The position numbers were made by a program, and so were the translations under genes. The notes below the pieces were generated by a model. It saw only the letters and a program-made list of their open reading frames with translations, did no database searches and was not told the DNA's origin. A stretch of DNA of 64,000 nucleotides from Corythucha ciliata (lineage: Eukaryota > Arthropoda > Insecta > Hemiptera > Tingidae), in contig CM075943.1 in NCBI GenBank assembly GCA_038030265.1, positions 2,852,001-2,916,000 on the forward strand, written 5' to 3'. Positions 9,947 to 20,379 of this stretch are shown here, piece by piece (the first letter of the stretch is position 1; every line of letters starts with the position of its first letter).

Positions 9947-11203
9947 CTATAGAATTTCTTCAAGGAGTGCCTCGTGGAGGGCATCAGTTATTTTTTTTTC
10001 CAGCTTCACCTGGTTTTCTTTTCTCAGCCTACTCATCGACGAGGCAACATATCTTCCAAAAATTTCTAAATGCCCTCCTTCTTCTTTATTCTTATTAGAA
10101 GCCGTTGCTTTGTCCAGCAGCTGTGTGGCTTTTTCGATTAGTGAGGTTTCAGCAGCCCCCGATTGTCTTCTTTTTTTACGAAGATACACCGGTGTTTCTT
10201 CGTGTTGATCTTTCTCCTAGGTTCCAGGAAAAAATAAGCTTATAATATGATGGTTTATCAATTAATATTAATAGGATTAACTTACACTTTCCACAGGTAT
10301 TCTTTTCTCGACTATGTCAATCGACTGTGTTAAGTCGAAATCAGTGGACGCATCAATTTCAACGTCAATTTCCTATGAACAAAAATGTAGTCAAATCATA
10401 CATGAATATGTCTGTATCCATATGTATGGTGTATGTAAAGCAATTCTTAATTTTCCGCATCGGAAGTATGTACTTTGTCGATATCCAGCGACATTCTTGG
10501 GTCCATGAGAGAGACGACGACGACGGTCCGTGCGATTCCTCCCTTTCGGTACTTATGGTCGAGTCTTCAAGCTGAAATGTAAATATTAGTAATCTGGGAT
10601 GTAAAAGACGTAATAAATAAAGCTGAAACCTGGCTTATACCTGAATACTGCAAGTACTTTGCCGACTTTTCACGTGATCACTTAAAAAATTCAGCATGTC
10701 GTAATACCACAACGTTGGTTTGTGAACCTAGGCATGAAACACAATAAGATTTATAATAAAGCAACTGGGTAAGAAGCAGGGGCGTACTTCGTCCGCGGAT
10801 GCCCCACTGGTTCGGGAAGCGTCCACTTTTCTCTTTTCAGAAACGAACGAACTTCGAAGGCATTTCATTTTGGATGTCACGTCGCTGGTGTTACAAGTCG
10901 GACAATTCTAGCAATCAAGAAACAATTCTATAAGCCTCCTCTCAGAAAATTGCTAATGCTGAGGAGCCAGACTGCTCGAGATTCACGATAGGACCTTTTT
11001 CCGTCCCATCCCCTTCTCAAACACCGCACAACAATTAGTTTGGGCTAATAAACCCAGCTACCTTACCTCAATTTCACTATGCGTTGAATGGCGGCATTTC
11101 TCATCGGCTTAAGGTGGTAATGTGGGGATTGATTGTCATAGAGACAGTGCTCCAACTCCCACAATTCAATTAGTTTTGCCACACTTTTTCTGCTCCAATC
11201 CAT
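9947..11203 (-). CDS. Harbinger-encoded MADF-domain DNA-binding protein, multi-exon
   Basis: Convergent to the transposase with 80 bases between stops. Exons by splice sites: 11203-11067 (ATG at 11203), 10907-10788, 10727-10641, 10571 to about 10480, 10372-10286 and 10216-9947. Exon 1 (SVAKLIELWELEHCLYDN), exon 2 (SDVTSKMKCLRSSFVSEKR) and exon 3 (VHKPTLWYYDMLNFLSDH) together form a MADF domain, the Myb-like fold that binds transposon ends. The last exon has a basic stretch (YLRKKRRQ, a possible nuclear signal) and a BESS-like end (IFGRYVASSMSRLRKE). Exons 2, 3, 5 and 6 join in phase 0. The exon 1 donor as drawn leaves two bases, so either the donor differs or a base is lost. The end of exon 4 is not settled. 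Confidence 0.72.
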
Positions 11204-13006
11204 CTAATAAATTAAACACAAAAAAGCAATTAATTGAAAAATATCTCACTGTGCTTCAATAATTAGTGAGTAAGATGTTATAGCGTTGTACGTGATCAAG
11301 CTTCTCGCATCTTGCAATTGAAAAACTAACTTTTTCTAGCATGGTACACGAAAAACTCTGTACAAACATCTAGCCAGCTCCCAACACAAGTTACTGGGAG
11401 CTGCCGCAAAATGGCAAAAAGTACGAATTTAACTATGGAAATTTAAATTGTCGAATTATATGCAAATTACTTACCATTTTTACGCCGAAAGAGTTAATAT
11501 TAAATTTCACTGCTCGAAAAACACACACACAAAAAAAAATGATCAAAATTGCTTGTAACCTCTAGGAAGGATAAATGGCGCCGGAATAAAAGGTCATGGG
11601 AGGTTTTCTGGGAAAAGTCCGACATTTCGTGCGCAGGCTATTATGAAGTCATACGATGGGGAAGCGAGGTTCGATTTTTCAAAGGTAATTCGACTCATAA
11701 CAAATAAGAAGGTTAGAACCCACCTCACCCCCTTTCAATGTTTAGAAGAAGTAAGGAGGAGTCTAGTCTCCAACTTCTGCCGTTTCGTTTAGATATTTTT
11801 TGTGTTGGTTAAAGTGAATAGTCCCTCGCCTTTTTATTTATTTATTTTTATTCGCCTCGCCTTTTCCCCCTCCTCCTCGCCTTTTTATTCATTTATTTTT
11901 TCGGAGATTAGAAAAATGGCTCGTGAACTTGGTGCCCGGCGAAGTAAAGGCTCACAAAGAAGGAGAAGCCAGCTTAAAAAAAAACCATGTTGATATTGTT
12001 CTACGATGATCGTTGTAGATTGCAGTCATCGCAGAAAAACTGTAGCGGCTGAATTGAATACGAATATGTCAAAGAAGAAAGGGCAGTCGTTTCTGGTACA
12101 CCGAACACTGAATCCCACCAAAAACTTTTAAGAAACACACACAGTGTAGTGAGCACGGCCAGAAAATAAGTTTTTATGGGTGATGGTGATACTCACAGTT
12201 TCACAAGTGCTGTACACCGTACCCTGTGTCTCGAGTTTGCTTGTCACCCGAAAGTCATCAATTTCGACTAATCCCGGAAGACACCAAACCCGACATTTGT
12301 GCATGTGCTTTTGACGGTGGTCTCTGGAGGGTGTAAATGTGTCATACACGTCTTTTATGACTCAAAAGCATAATTTATTATAATCAACTCATAAATAAAC
12401 GATTCAATTTGACTACACGAAGTGTTTTTACCGTGAGCTGCGCCGGAGTGAGAAGACCTTTTGGTTATCTAGAATTCTAGAGAGAGGTGAAGAAAATAAT
12501 GTTCATCTGAAGCCGGACGGATTCAAAAAATCAAGTAGCCCCTGTCGATTGCGAATCAGGTCTTCCCGACACTAATTTTTACGTAGAGAAACTTACAAAA
12601 TATGTGAAAAACACTGAACTGCCTTAAAACGTGGGATTTGTATCAATAATGTCAAACTGTCCTAGAGGTTGATGATAAGGTGATAAGGTTTATTATGAGT
12701 CGAAACTTCCCCGACGTATTATCGCAGAACATATGGACGCACACATGACGACTTTTTCATCTTGCGCCACTTTTGTTTGGGAGTTGAAGAGAGGGGGTAA
12801 TAAAAAGGCTTCACGCATATGTAAACAATTCCGTATAGAACAACTCGATGGGCTTCAGGTTGGGGATAATCAACAAGAAATAATTATTTATTTTGAACAA
12901 GGGGATCATAGAAACAAACCTAAAACTTCACATTTTACGATTTTAACCATTTTGCACACCAGCTTCAGTAGAAGACAGGACAGAAAAGTCTTCGTGTGTA
13001 CAAGGC
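11204..13006. other. right non-coding half of the Harbinger element
   Basis: No gene is supported. A short ATG followed directly by GTAAGT on the minus strand near 11477 might be an upstream mini-exon of the MADF gene. A short AC-rich run lies near 11520. Short open frames here (for example 11802-11993 and 12733-13059) show no motif or composition of a protein gene. The terminal inverted repeat is at the right edge. Confidence 0.5.
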
Positions 13007-13066
13007 TTAATGTTAATGATTCGTTTCACATTCCGACAACAACGGAGGGTGGGTTATAAAATAGTA

Positions 13067-13214
13067 GGTCTATTCGTTTGTCGTCCCGGACTACTCCGAG
13101 CAGCACGAAATTTTGCAACCTCGCGGGTTATCATGTGAAATAACGCGAAAAAATAATGAAAGGTTAGTACTTTCAGTGCTAATAGTGCAGCTCCGGGCGA
13201 CAAACGATTAGACC
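13067..13214. mobile_element. 148-bp MITE with inverted ends, TA target
   Basis: The ends GGTCTATTCGTTTGTCGTC and the inverse GGTCTAATCGTTTGTCGCC pair over about 30 bp. TA lies on both sides (13065-13066 and 13215-13216). It shares TTCGTTTGTCGTC...CGGA with the MITE at 434-797, so both look like one family of non-autonomous TA-target elements. It sits in what was the 3' flank of the Helentron-like element. Confidence 0.68.
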
Positions 13215-13552
13215 TAGGTTGTACCTATCCATAGTGAGGTAAAAAGCATACGGTGAAGACTTGAAAATGTCCCAATGTGTTGCAGACTCGTATGCAAGCG
13301 TTGATCCTCACTTGATGAAATTTCAGGTTGTTTAGTTTCATTTAGTAATAACTTCAAAACAAGTGATTCCACACTTTTTATAATTTAATCCTCCCATTTC
13401 TGAAAATTGAGTTACCTTCTCACTAAAGACAAGTATTTGATGTTTCTGAGTTATTCCAGCTTTCTCACTCTCATCTTTTTTTTTCTCAATTTTTATAGCT
13501 GCTAAATTGTAGCACTTTATCATAATTATAGCTATGAATTATAACTTGTTTC
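13215..13552. other. intergenic stretch between MITE and copia
   Basis: Nothing recognisable. It is AT-rich with no supported gene. The last five bases, GTTTC, are the copia target copy. Confidence 0.5.
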
Positions 13553-13745
13553 TGTGAAGAGAGTAGTGTGTAACACTGCATAGTTGGCAACCCTTTTGAG
13601 TGTATATATAAAATGATGTAACCTATAACTTCAACATAAAAGCATGGTGTTGTTCATGCGAGTCCTTTTTGATGTCGTTACTAATAAACTGTTTAAATAA
13701 ACCGACTCACGTTCCACTATGTTATTATCTCTGCAATAAATCACA
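13553..13745 (+). repeat. 5' LTR of the copia element
   Basis: 193 bp, TGTGAAGAGAG to AATCACA. A TATA-like TATATATAAA is at about 13603-13613, a good core promoter candidate, and AATAAA-type signals lie near the 3' end. It matches 18940-19132 throughout. Confidence 0.94.
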
Positions 13746-13760
13746 GGTTATGTGCCCAAG
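13746..13760 (+). other. copia primer binding site
   Basis: GGTTATGTGCCCAAG follows the 5' LTR directly. In Drosophila copia the primer is an internal fragment of initiator methionine tRNA and the site is similar; the match here supports the same priming mode. Confidence 0.65.
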
Positions 13761-13849
13761 ATTCGCGTAGTGAGTCTTATTTAGGTTCGTGATTGTCTCG
13801 GGAAGTGTGGGACTGGTCGGAAAGTAAACGTGCCGCTCACAAGAGAATC

Positions 13850-16724
13850 ATGACGGAAAATCGGAACGCAGTGGTAACTGGGATTAAACAATTCGATGGA
13901 AAAGGGTTTTACGCCTGGAAAATTCGAATTCGTGCAGCCCTGGACGAATTGGATGTGCTTCACGTCATCGAAGACGACTCGGAAGGAAAAAAGAAGCAGT
14001 CATCGTTCGCCCAAGCAAACAAGAAGGCGAAGAATGTAATTATTCAAAATCTTCATGATCGTATCCTTCACAGCGTTCACGACAAGGAAAAGGCGAAGGA
14101 TATCATGGACTTCCTCGAGAAAACGTATGCTCGCTCTGGACTTTCAAAACAAAGTTTTGACGATCTAACGACAGAGTTTTGACCGATCTCTCTAATACTG
14201 GAGTTAATCCATCGAATCAGGAGGTAGTTACCATTCTCCTGGGCGGAATGCCTCGCTCGTACAATTCAGTCGCGGCCTCCCTGGACATTTTGTTTTCAAC
14301 TAATTACATAATTGACGTTCACTTCGTGAAAAACAAACTACTGTTGGAAGAAACCAGGCAAAGGAAACAAACTCAAGGACACGACAGTGCACCGGCCGCC
14401 TTCATGGGTCAACGTGCGGTCACGTTAAACCAAAGTCGTTCCAAGGTAAAACGAGCTCTAGCACATTTTCGTTCAAATGTTACAAGTGTCACGAAATCGG
14501 ACACAAACGAAACGAGTGTCCTCTAAATAATAGTGAGAAGACTTCGAAATCTTGTGGAACTTCGGGTCGTGGTTCGTACATTAAATCCACGCCGTCTGGT
14601 TCAAACCACCATCGCTCCGTCCCAAGCATCGCTCACGTAGAAGCTGAGGAAGAAGACGAAATCGCTTTCGGATGTGACGCAGATTCTTCGAAAGGCTTCC
14701 CCGGGAAAATGTCAGTTGTCCGGCAGCCTGAAATCAATCCGACTGTTGAGTTTCTTGTCGACTCCGGATCGAGCGACCACCTAATAAATGACGACACCTA
14801 CCTAACAGACGTAGAAGAGCTGGAGAACCCTATCACCATCAGAGTGGCCAAGGAAGGCCAACTGCTGCTAGCTACTGCGAGAGGAACGCTTCGTACGACG
14901 ACGTGTAAGTTAAAAAATGTATTGTTTGTACCAAATTTGAGATGTAACCTCCTATCTGTCTCAAAAATGATGCATGCAGGTTTCGAAATAATTTTTAAAG
15001 ATTCGAAAGTTTTTGTGCTCGATCAAAATAAGCAGGTTTTTCTGGAAGGTCATAAAAAGGGCACGATGGTTAAAGTCATTTTTCAGGTCCGGAATTATTG
15101 CGAAAATTCGGCTTTTAAGGCATATTCAATTTCTAACGATCTTTTACTTTGGCATCGTCGATTAGGTCATGCGTCCAGCGGAAAATTAAAAACTATGCTC
15201 GACAAAAATTTGATCAGTAGTGACAAAAGTCTGGGCAAAAATGACGACATTTTTTGCGAACCCTGTGTCAAGGGAAGACAAACCAAAGACTTTTGCGGTA
15301 GATATGAAGGAAAAACAAGACGAACTTTAGAATTAATTCATTCAGACGTATGTGGTCCCATAAACCCACCGACACACGACGGAAAACGTTACATATTGAC
15401 TTTTCATGACGATTTTTCCAAGTTTACTCAGGTCTACCTTCTTGAACGCAAATCAGAAGTGGCAGAATGCTTTAAGCAATTTGTGACTAAGACAACAGCA
15501 CAATTCAATTCAAAAATTTCCCGACTTAGATGCGACAATGGTACTGAATATATGAATAATGACTTGCTCGATTTTTGTGTAACTCAGGGAATTACGGTTG
15601 AAAATACTGTACCATACTGTCCGTTTCAAAATGGAAAAAGCGAAAAACTTAACAGAACTATTGTTGAAAAAGCAAGGACGTTAATCGCTGAATATTCTCT
15701 TGATCACGAGTTATGGGGTGAGGCCTTATACGCAGCCACTTACATAATTAATCGAATCCCGACAGTTGACAATATAATTCCAGCTGAAGTTTGGTTGAAC
15801 GAGAAACCGAACTATGCCAAGCTCAAAACCTTTGGTTGTCCCGCTTATGCTCTGATTCCGTCCGAAAAAAGGACTGGTAAGTTTGAGGAAAAATCCAAAA
15901 AAATGATTTTTGTTGGTTATACAACCAATGGATTTCGTTTGTGGGATTCTGATGCCCGAAAAATTGTACGTGCTCGCCATGTTGTTTTTGATGAGTCAAT
16001 GCCAAAAGAAAAGGCCAACTCGGAAATTCCTGATGGTAGCGAGAAAGACGAGGAAGTTGTTTCGGAGGAAACTAATCCGGCAAACGACGGCTCGGAAACT
16101 GTTAGTATCGAAGCTACACACGAGAGTACGGAGAAAAATGACCTGGTAACAAGGAAAAGAGAAAGGAAAACTCCCAAATGGCATGATGATTACGAAACCT
16201 TGGCTCATTTTGCATTTAGTGCTGATGAGTTGATTTCTGATGTTCCCCGGACTAGAAAAGAAATCAGCGGACGAGAGGATGAGCACCTCTGGGAAGCTGC
16301 AATCCAGGAGGAGATTTCTTCTTTGAAGGCTCACGACACTTGGACTCGAGTGGAAAGGCCTCAAAACCAAGAAATAGTCGATAGCCGTTGGGTTTTTCGT
16401 ATCAAGAAAAACGAAGCTACTGGTGAGAAAAAGTACAAGGCCAGGCTAGTAGCCAAAGGCTATCAGTCCTCTAATTATACAGATACTCTGGGTATAATGT
16501 CCACTTTCCGCACTCTAATGTCAATTGCCAATCAATTTGACCTCGAAATGGTTCAAATGGACGTAAAAACGGCATTTCTCCACGGAGATCTCAAGGAGGA
16601 TATCTATATGAATCTCCCTGAAGAACTCGCCGAAAAGAAATATGTTTGCAAATTGAATCGCTCAATATACGGTTTAAAACAATCTCCAAAAAATTGGTAC
16701 GAAAAATTCGATCAATTGATAAAA
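13850..16724 (+). pseudogene. copia Gag-Pol, first part: Gag, protease, integrase, start of RT
   Basis: Gag begins at ATG 13850 (MTENRNAVVTGIKQFDGKGF; FYAWKIRIRAALDE is the copia capsid signature). A short deletion with frame change lies near 14160-14180, a second frame change near 14440, then a zinc knuckle CYKCHEIGHKRNEC at about 14478. The frame is open from there through 16724. Protease: FLVDSGSSDHLIND (near 14755). Integrase: HHCC motif (LLWHRRLGHAS...FCEPCVKG), then D, D, E in HSDVCGPI, RCDNGTEY and GKSEKLNRT. The RT begins with WVFRIKKNEATGEKKYKARL and YGLKQSPKNWYEKFDQ. It is cut at 16724 by a 1.0-kb insertion whose first triplet makes a stop. Copia makes Gag and Pol from one frame, so both gag lesions block Pol. 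Confidence 0.9.
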
Positions 16725-17725
16725 TAATGTGAAAATCTGTTTTTGAATTTTTGAAATCCGTTCAGCCGTTGATTTTTAATATTTTTTCAAAATCTGGTTC
16801 TTAAGAAACACAGCAGTCTCGGCTGATAAGAAGTCGTGACGTAGAGTGTGCCGTAGGCTCGAGCCGGTGGTGGGTTGGGGGTGTGGGCCTGTGTGCCTTT
16901 TATTATTGTTGAGCGTTCTCTTCTCTTTTTTTACTTGCTCTACCTCTAAAACTGGGTTTTACCCAGGTAAAACCATAATTGTATTTCAACTTCAATTCAT
17001 TCATTTACCTATAAAACGATTCTTGAACCAATCATTAAAGGCTCGTGTTCATACTACTACTACTAATGCTACTACTAAAGAGACGTCTATGAATTTCATA
17101 GTCGTCTCTTTCAAGCTGAGTATTTGCTTAATTAAACAATCAAATCGGTCGGTCTAATTGTTTAATCATCTGTTTTTGATCTCACCTAAAAGCGAATTTT
17201 CAGGTCGAGTAACGACTATGAATACGGGCCAAAATCTTGACGGATAAGACATGGGCTCTCGTTCAGATAAAATGTTATACAAATTGTTTAACTTACATAG
17301 GTACGTTTTACCAATCATTTTTATCCTTGAACGAATTTTTATGTGAAAACTGGCCTTATGAAGTCAATGATGTATTGATTTACTTAGTCGTTGACCCATT
17401 TCAGATCACGTCGCAGGCTCGAAGGTGCAAATACCGATTTGTCGGTGTTATTACCAAGCTTCCATCGACTGTCTGACAGTGATTCCATTCAGGATTATTC
17501 CCAATGGCATCAGCCAAGAACAATCTCAGACTGAGACTGAGTCAGACAATGCTGGCAGAGCTGCCGCTTCCCGTACCCTTCCATTGTCATAAGAGAAAAG
17601 AATCACGTACGTAGTTCCTTCATTGTCTACAATCGGATTCGATGAAAGATCACGCAACTAAACTACTAACATTGTCGAGAATAATGCAGAAATTCGATGA
17701 GAGACTAGTAAAGTTATAAATACGT
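16725..17725. mobile_element. unidentified 1.0-kb insertion in the copia reverse transcriptase
   Basis: The insert is flanked by TAAAA on both sides (16720-16724 and 17726-17730). Removing it with one TAAAA restores the RT frame exactly (LIK then EKFNRSFHDSC). It starts TAATGTGAAAATC and ends ATAAATACGT. There are no inverted ends, no TG...CA ends, no poly-A and no coding capacity. Inside are a near-perfect palindrome around 17079-17110 (AGAGACG...CGTCTCT) and a TTAAACAAT/ATTGTTTAA inverted pair near 17130-17165. It may be a solo or truncated element of an unknown family. Confidence 0.7.
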
Positions 17726-17730
17726 TAAAA

Positions 17731-18774
17731 GAAAAATTTAACCGTTCATTTCATGATTCATGTCTTTATTTTAAATTAACTAAAAAATTCAAACTTTATT
17801 GTTTTATTTATGTCGATGATTTAATTTTGGTAAGTGACAGCTCAGAAGAAATTACAAATTTTAAATTGAAGTTGAATAAAAATTTTGACATGGTAGATCT
17901 TGGTGAAGTCAAGTCATTCTTGGGTTTGGAAATTGAACGCGATAGAAGTAAGGGAATAATGAAAATACACCAGTCGGCGTATGTGCAACAGTTGTTGTTA
18001 AAATTTCAAATGCAAGATTGCAAGGAAATAAACACCCCTATCGACCGAAATTTAAAGTTGACTAAAGCCCTAACTGAGGACGAGAAAACTGACAAACCTT
18101 ATCGACAACTTGTAGGTTGCTTGATGTATCTTATGATAGGATCTCGCCCAGACATTTGTTTTGCGCTAAACTATTTTAGTAGATTTCAAGATTGTGCCAA
18201 AAATGAACATTGGATCCACCTTAAACGGGTGTTGCGTTATTTAAAAGGTACACCCGATTTTGGTTTAAGTTTTACTCGCTGCAAGTCCAGCCTTTTAATT
18301 GACACGTATGTAGACGCTGACTGGGCAAATGACCTAGACGATCGCAAATCTATAACCGGATTTTTTGTATCAGTGTTCGGAAACATAGTCTCATGGGGTA
18401 CTCGCAAACAGAGTACTGTATCATTGAGTAGCACGGAAGCCGAATACAAAGCATTAACTACCGCAATTTGTGAGTCAATTTACATAAACGGGATCCTTAA
18501 GGAAATTTTATGTACTGACGAGCCAATAACAATTTACGAAGATAATATCTCTTGCATCCATTTAGCGAAAAACAATGGAAATAATAAACGCACAAAACAT
18601 GTAGATACAAAATATCATTTTATTCGAGAAAAAGTACAAAACAAAATAGTGATTTTAAAATATATTCCCTCAAACGAGCAACGAGCCGATACACTAACAA
18701 AAGGTTTAGATTCCAATAAATTCAAGTATTTTCGAAACCTGTTAAAAATTCAAAATTTGAACGAGTTTGTTTAA
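17731..18774 (+). pseudogene. copia Pol, second part: RT catalytic core and RNase H
   Basis: It resumes in the frame left at 16724. The RT catalytic motif YVDD is at 17809-17820 (CFIYVDDLILVSD). It continues with VDLGEVKSFLGLEIERD, YRQLVGCLMYLM and RPDICFALNYFSRF. RNase H follows: YVDADWANDLDDRKS, LSSTEAEYKAL and IYEDNISCIHLAKN. The C-terminus IPSNEQRADTLTKGL is standard for copia. It stops at TAA 18772-18774. There is no internal lesion, so only the 1.0-kb insert breaks this half. Confidence 0.92.
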
Positions 18775-18930
18775 ACAAAAAAAAATGTGAATTTTGTTCT
18801 TTTTTATTTTTAAAATGTTTGTTTTTATGATGTTTACTCCTCAAGTGAAAAGTGCGCGAGATTGATCCATCTCTTTTTTTAAATTTCGATTCTTGTTGTT
18901 ATTAATAATCATTAGACTTGGTGCAGTGTT

Positions 18931-18939
18931 AAGGAGGAG
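18931..18939 (+). other. copia polypurine tract
   Basis: AAGGAGGAG directly abuts the 3' LTR. This is where the plus-strand primer for reverse transcription would form. Confidence 0.75.
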
Positions 18940-19132
18940 TGTGAAGAGAGTAGTGTGTAACACTGCATAGTTGGCAACCCTTTTGAGTGTATATATAAAA
19001 TGATGTAACCTATAACTTCAACATAAAAGCATGGTGTTGTTCATGCGAGTCCTTTTTGATGTCGTTACTAATAAACTGTTTAAATAAACCGACTCACGTT
19101 CCACTATGTTATTATCTCTGCAATAAATCACA
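18940..19132 (+). repeat. 3' LTR of the copia element
   Basis: 193 bp identical to the 5' LTR as far as I can compare by eye. GTTTC follows. Confidence 0.94.
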
Positions 19133-20253
19133 GTTTCTTCACTTTTTCCGATGTTTCTGAATATGGCCCCTGCTCCATCTCATTTCAGTATGAAGTCCAG
19201 GTTAATAAACACTTTATATTGTCGATGTAGGTACTTGAATTCATCGCACACGTTATTGTTGTTGATATGCTTGAATGAAATTCACATATAATTACATTAT
19301 TCAAAATCAGAGACGCATACTCCGAGCATTGACGACTCACTTTCAACAGCGTTTAGGCTCTGACTGGCTCAGCTAAAAGGGGGAAATGAAAAGTGAAAAC
19401 CAAGCCAAAAACCACACTGCGTTGACCCCGATCTTTCTTACTGTCACACACACACACACACACACAAACTACTAAAGGATTCTCGGTCGAGCTCGACCAG
19501 AACTTCTTGTTGTAAAAACCGAACGTTGCAACGATGAATGAAAGTGAATGATGCTGGTGAGGGGGGAAGCTCGCAAGAAATGAGGAAGATTCCAAGAGGT
19601 TGAGAGCAAAAAGAAACGCACGTCGGACGTTGGAGGTATTGAAAAAAAAAAGCGTCCTCCTGGCACAGTCGAGGCATTTTACTGTGCGTACGGATATACG
19701 AAGGGGGCGCAAATCGTTTGCATCCGGCGAAAAAAGAGAAGTTAGAGGGACGAAGTGAACCAAAAAAAAATATATATGTATATATAATAAAATGTAAGGA
19801 ATAGCAGGGTGAGAAGTTGGGTGCAAAGGAGAATAAATAATCATGTTGGATTGGTCAGGAGAAGGAAAGAAGAAACAAGAGGTGGGCTCCGAAGTGGTCC
19901 GAATCGGGTCGAAAGGGTCCGAACGCCCCCTCTTCACCACCCACAGGAGTTCTTCCTCCACCTCGGGATTCATTCCCTCGAGGAGCATCTCTCGCGGTAT
20001 ATTGCCTTGGTGTTGTGCTCTTCGACCTCGAAAAACAGGACCTTCCCCCGCCCCGCACTTGCCGGGCGTTTTTTTTTTTTGTCGTTGTTTCCTTCGGGTG
20101 TTTCAGGACCCCACTTCGAAATTTTTTTTTGGTCAGTCTTCTTTTTTGTTTTCCGCCTAAAAGTTGTCGCATCCTTAAAAACGGGTCATACCCGGGGTTT
20201 TTGTAACGTAAATTGTGCGTGTGTGCTTGAATTTGTGCGATGAACGTGTGATC
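19133..20253. other. non-repetitive stretch with (CA)n, possible 5' region of a host gene
   Basis: A (CA)n run is at 19445-19466. The stretch 19350-20250 is richer in G and C than the surrounding repeats and free of the ~30-bp repeat units. A 211-codon open frame on minus (19353-19988) is low complexity with no domain and is probably chance. This could be promoter and leader of the exon at 20254, which is inference. Confidence 0.4.
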
Positions 20254-20379
20254 ATGTATCCGTGGTATCGAGACTCTGTGGGACAATTTTGTACTCCGAA
20301 CAGTATGCCCTCTGCGATTAAGACTGAAAACGGCTACAACGATTGCATGTTGGCTCTAGATTACGCGACTCAATCCAAG
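20254..20379 (+). CDS. possible first coding exon of an unidentified host gene
   Basis: An ATG at 20254 opens 42 codons (MYPWYRDSVGQFCTPN, then SAIKTENGYNDCMLALDY) ending at AAG followed by GTACTT, a possible splice donor. The composition is unlike the local repeats and the peptide is well mixed, as a real exon would be. The frame is open upstream too. A possible second exon, 20654-20699, lies between an AG acceptor and a GTGAGC donor, but its phase does not fit exon 1 as drawn. I do not recognise the protein. It could be the N-terminal exon of a transcription factor or a chance frame. Confidence 0.3.

Larger units (their letters stand above)
6758..13006. mobile_element. PIF/Harbinger transposon, near-complete, with transposase and MADF gene
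   Basis: The left end GCCCTGTACACACGGAG and the right end (inverse GCCTTGTACACACGAAG) form about 31-bp terminal inverted repeats with few mismatches. Both sides abut TTAA (6754-6757 and 13007-13010), compatible with the 3-bp TWA duplication of PIF/Harbinger read in a palindromic site. It encodes a DDE_Tnp_4 transposase on plus and a MADF DNA-binding protein on minus, the two-gene set of this superfamily, arranged tail to tail. The 6.2-kb length reflects long non-coding ends (6758-8305 and 11204-13006). Confidence 0.88.
13553..19132 (+). mobile_element. copia-type LTR retrotransposon, full length, identical LTRs
   Basis: Two 193-bp LTRs that look identical base for base, with GTTTC on both sides (13548-13552 and 19133-19137), a perfect 5-bp target duplication. 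The primer site directly after the 5' LTR is GGTTATGTGCCCAAG, close to the internal initiator-tRNA-Met primer site of Drosophila copia. A polypurine tract AAGGAGGAG precedes the 3' LTR. Gene order is gag, protease, integrase, reverse transcriptase, RNase H, which defines Ty1/copia. Despite identical LTRs the coding region has gag lesions and a 1.0-kb insertion in the reverse transcriptase. Confidence 0.95.

Noticed and set aside
11802..11993. Small gene in the Harbinger right end
   Set aside because: Low-complexity F/S/P-rich start and basic end; no homology pattern and it lies within element non-coding sequence.
16725..17730. The RT gap as an intron
   Set aside because: Boundaries are flanked by TAAAA on both sides rather than GT/AG, and copia elements lack introns here; a clean insertion explains frame restoration better.
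19353..19988. 211-codon open frame on minus
   Set aside because: Rich in F, S, P and a CVCV run from the (CA)n microsatellite; no domain, no start context, and overlapped by other long chance frames in both strands.
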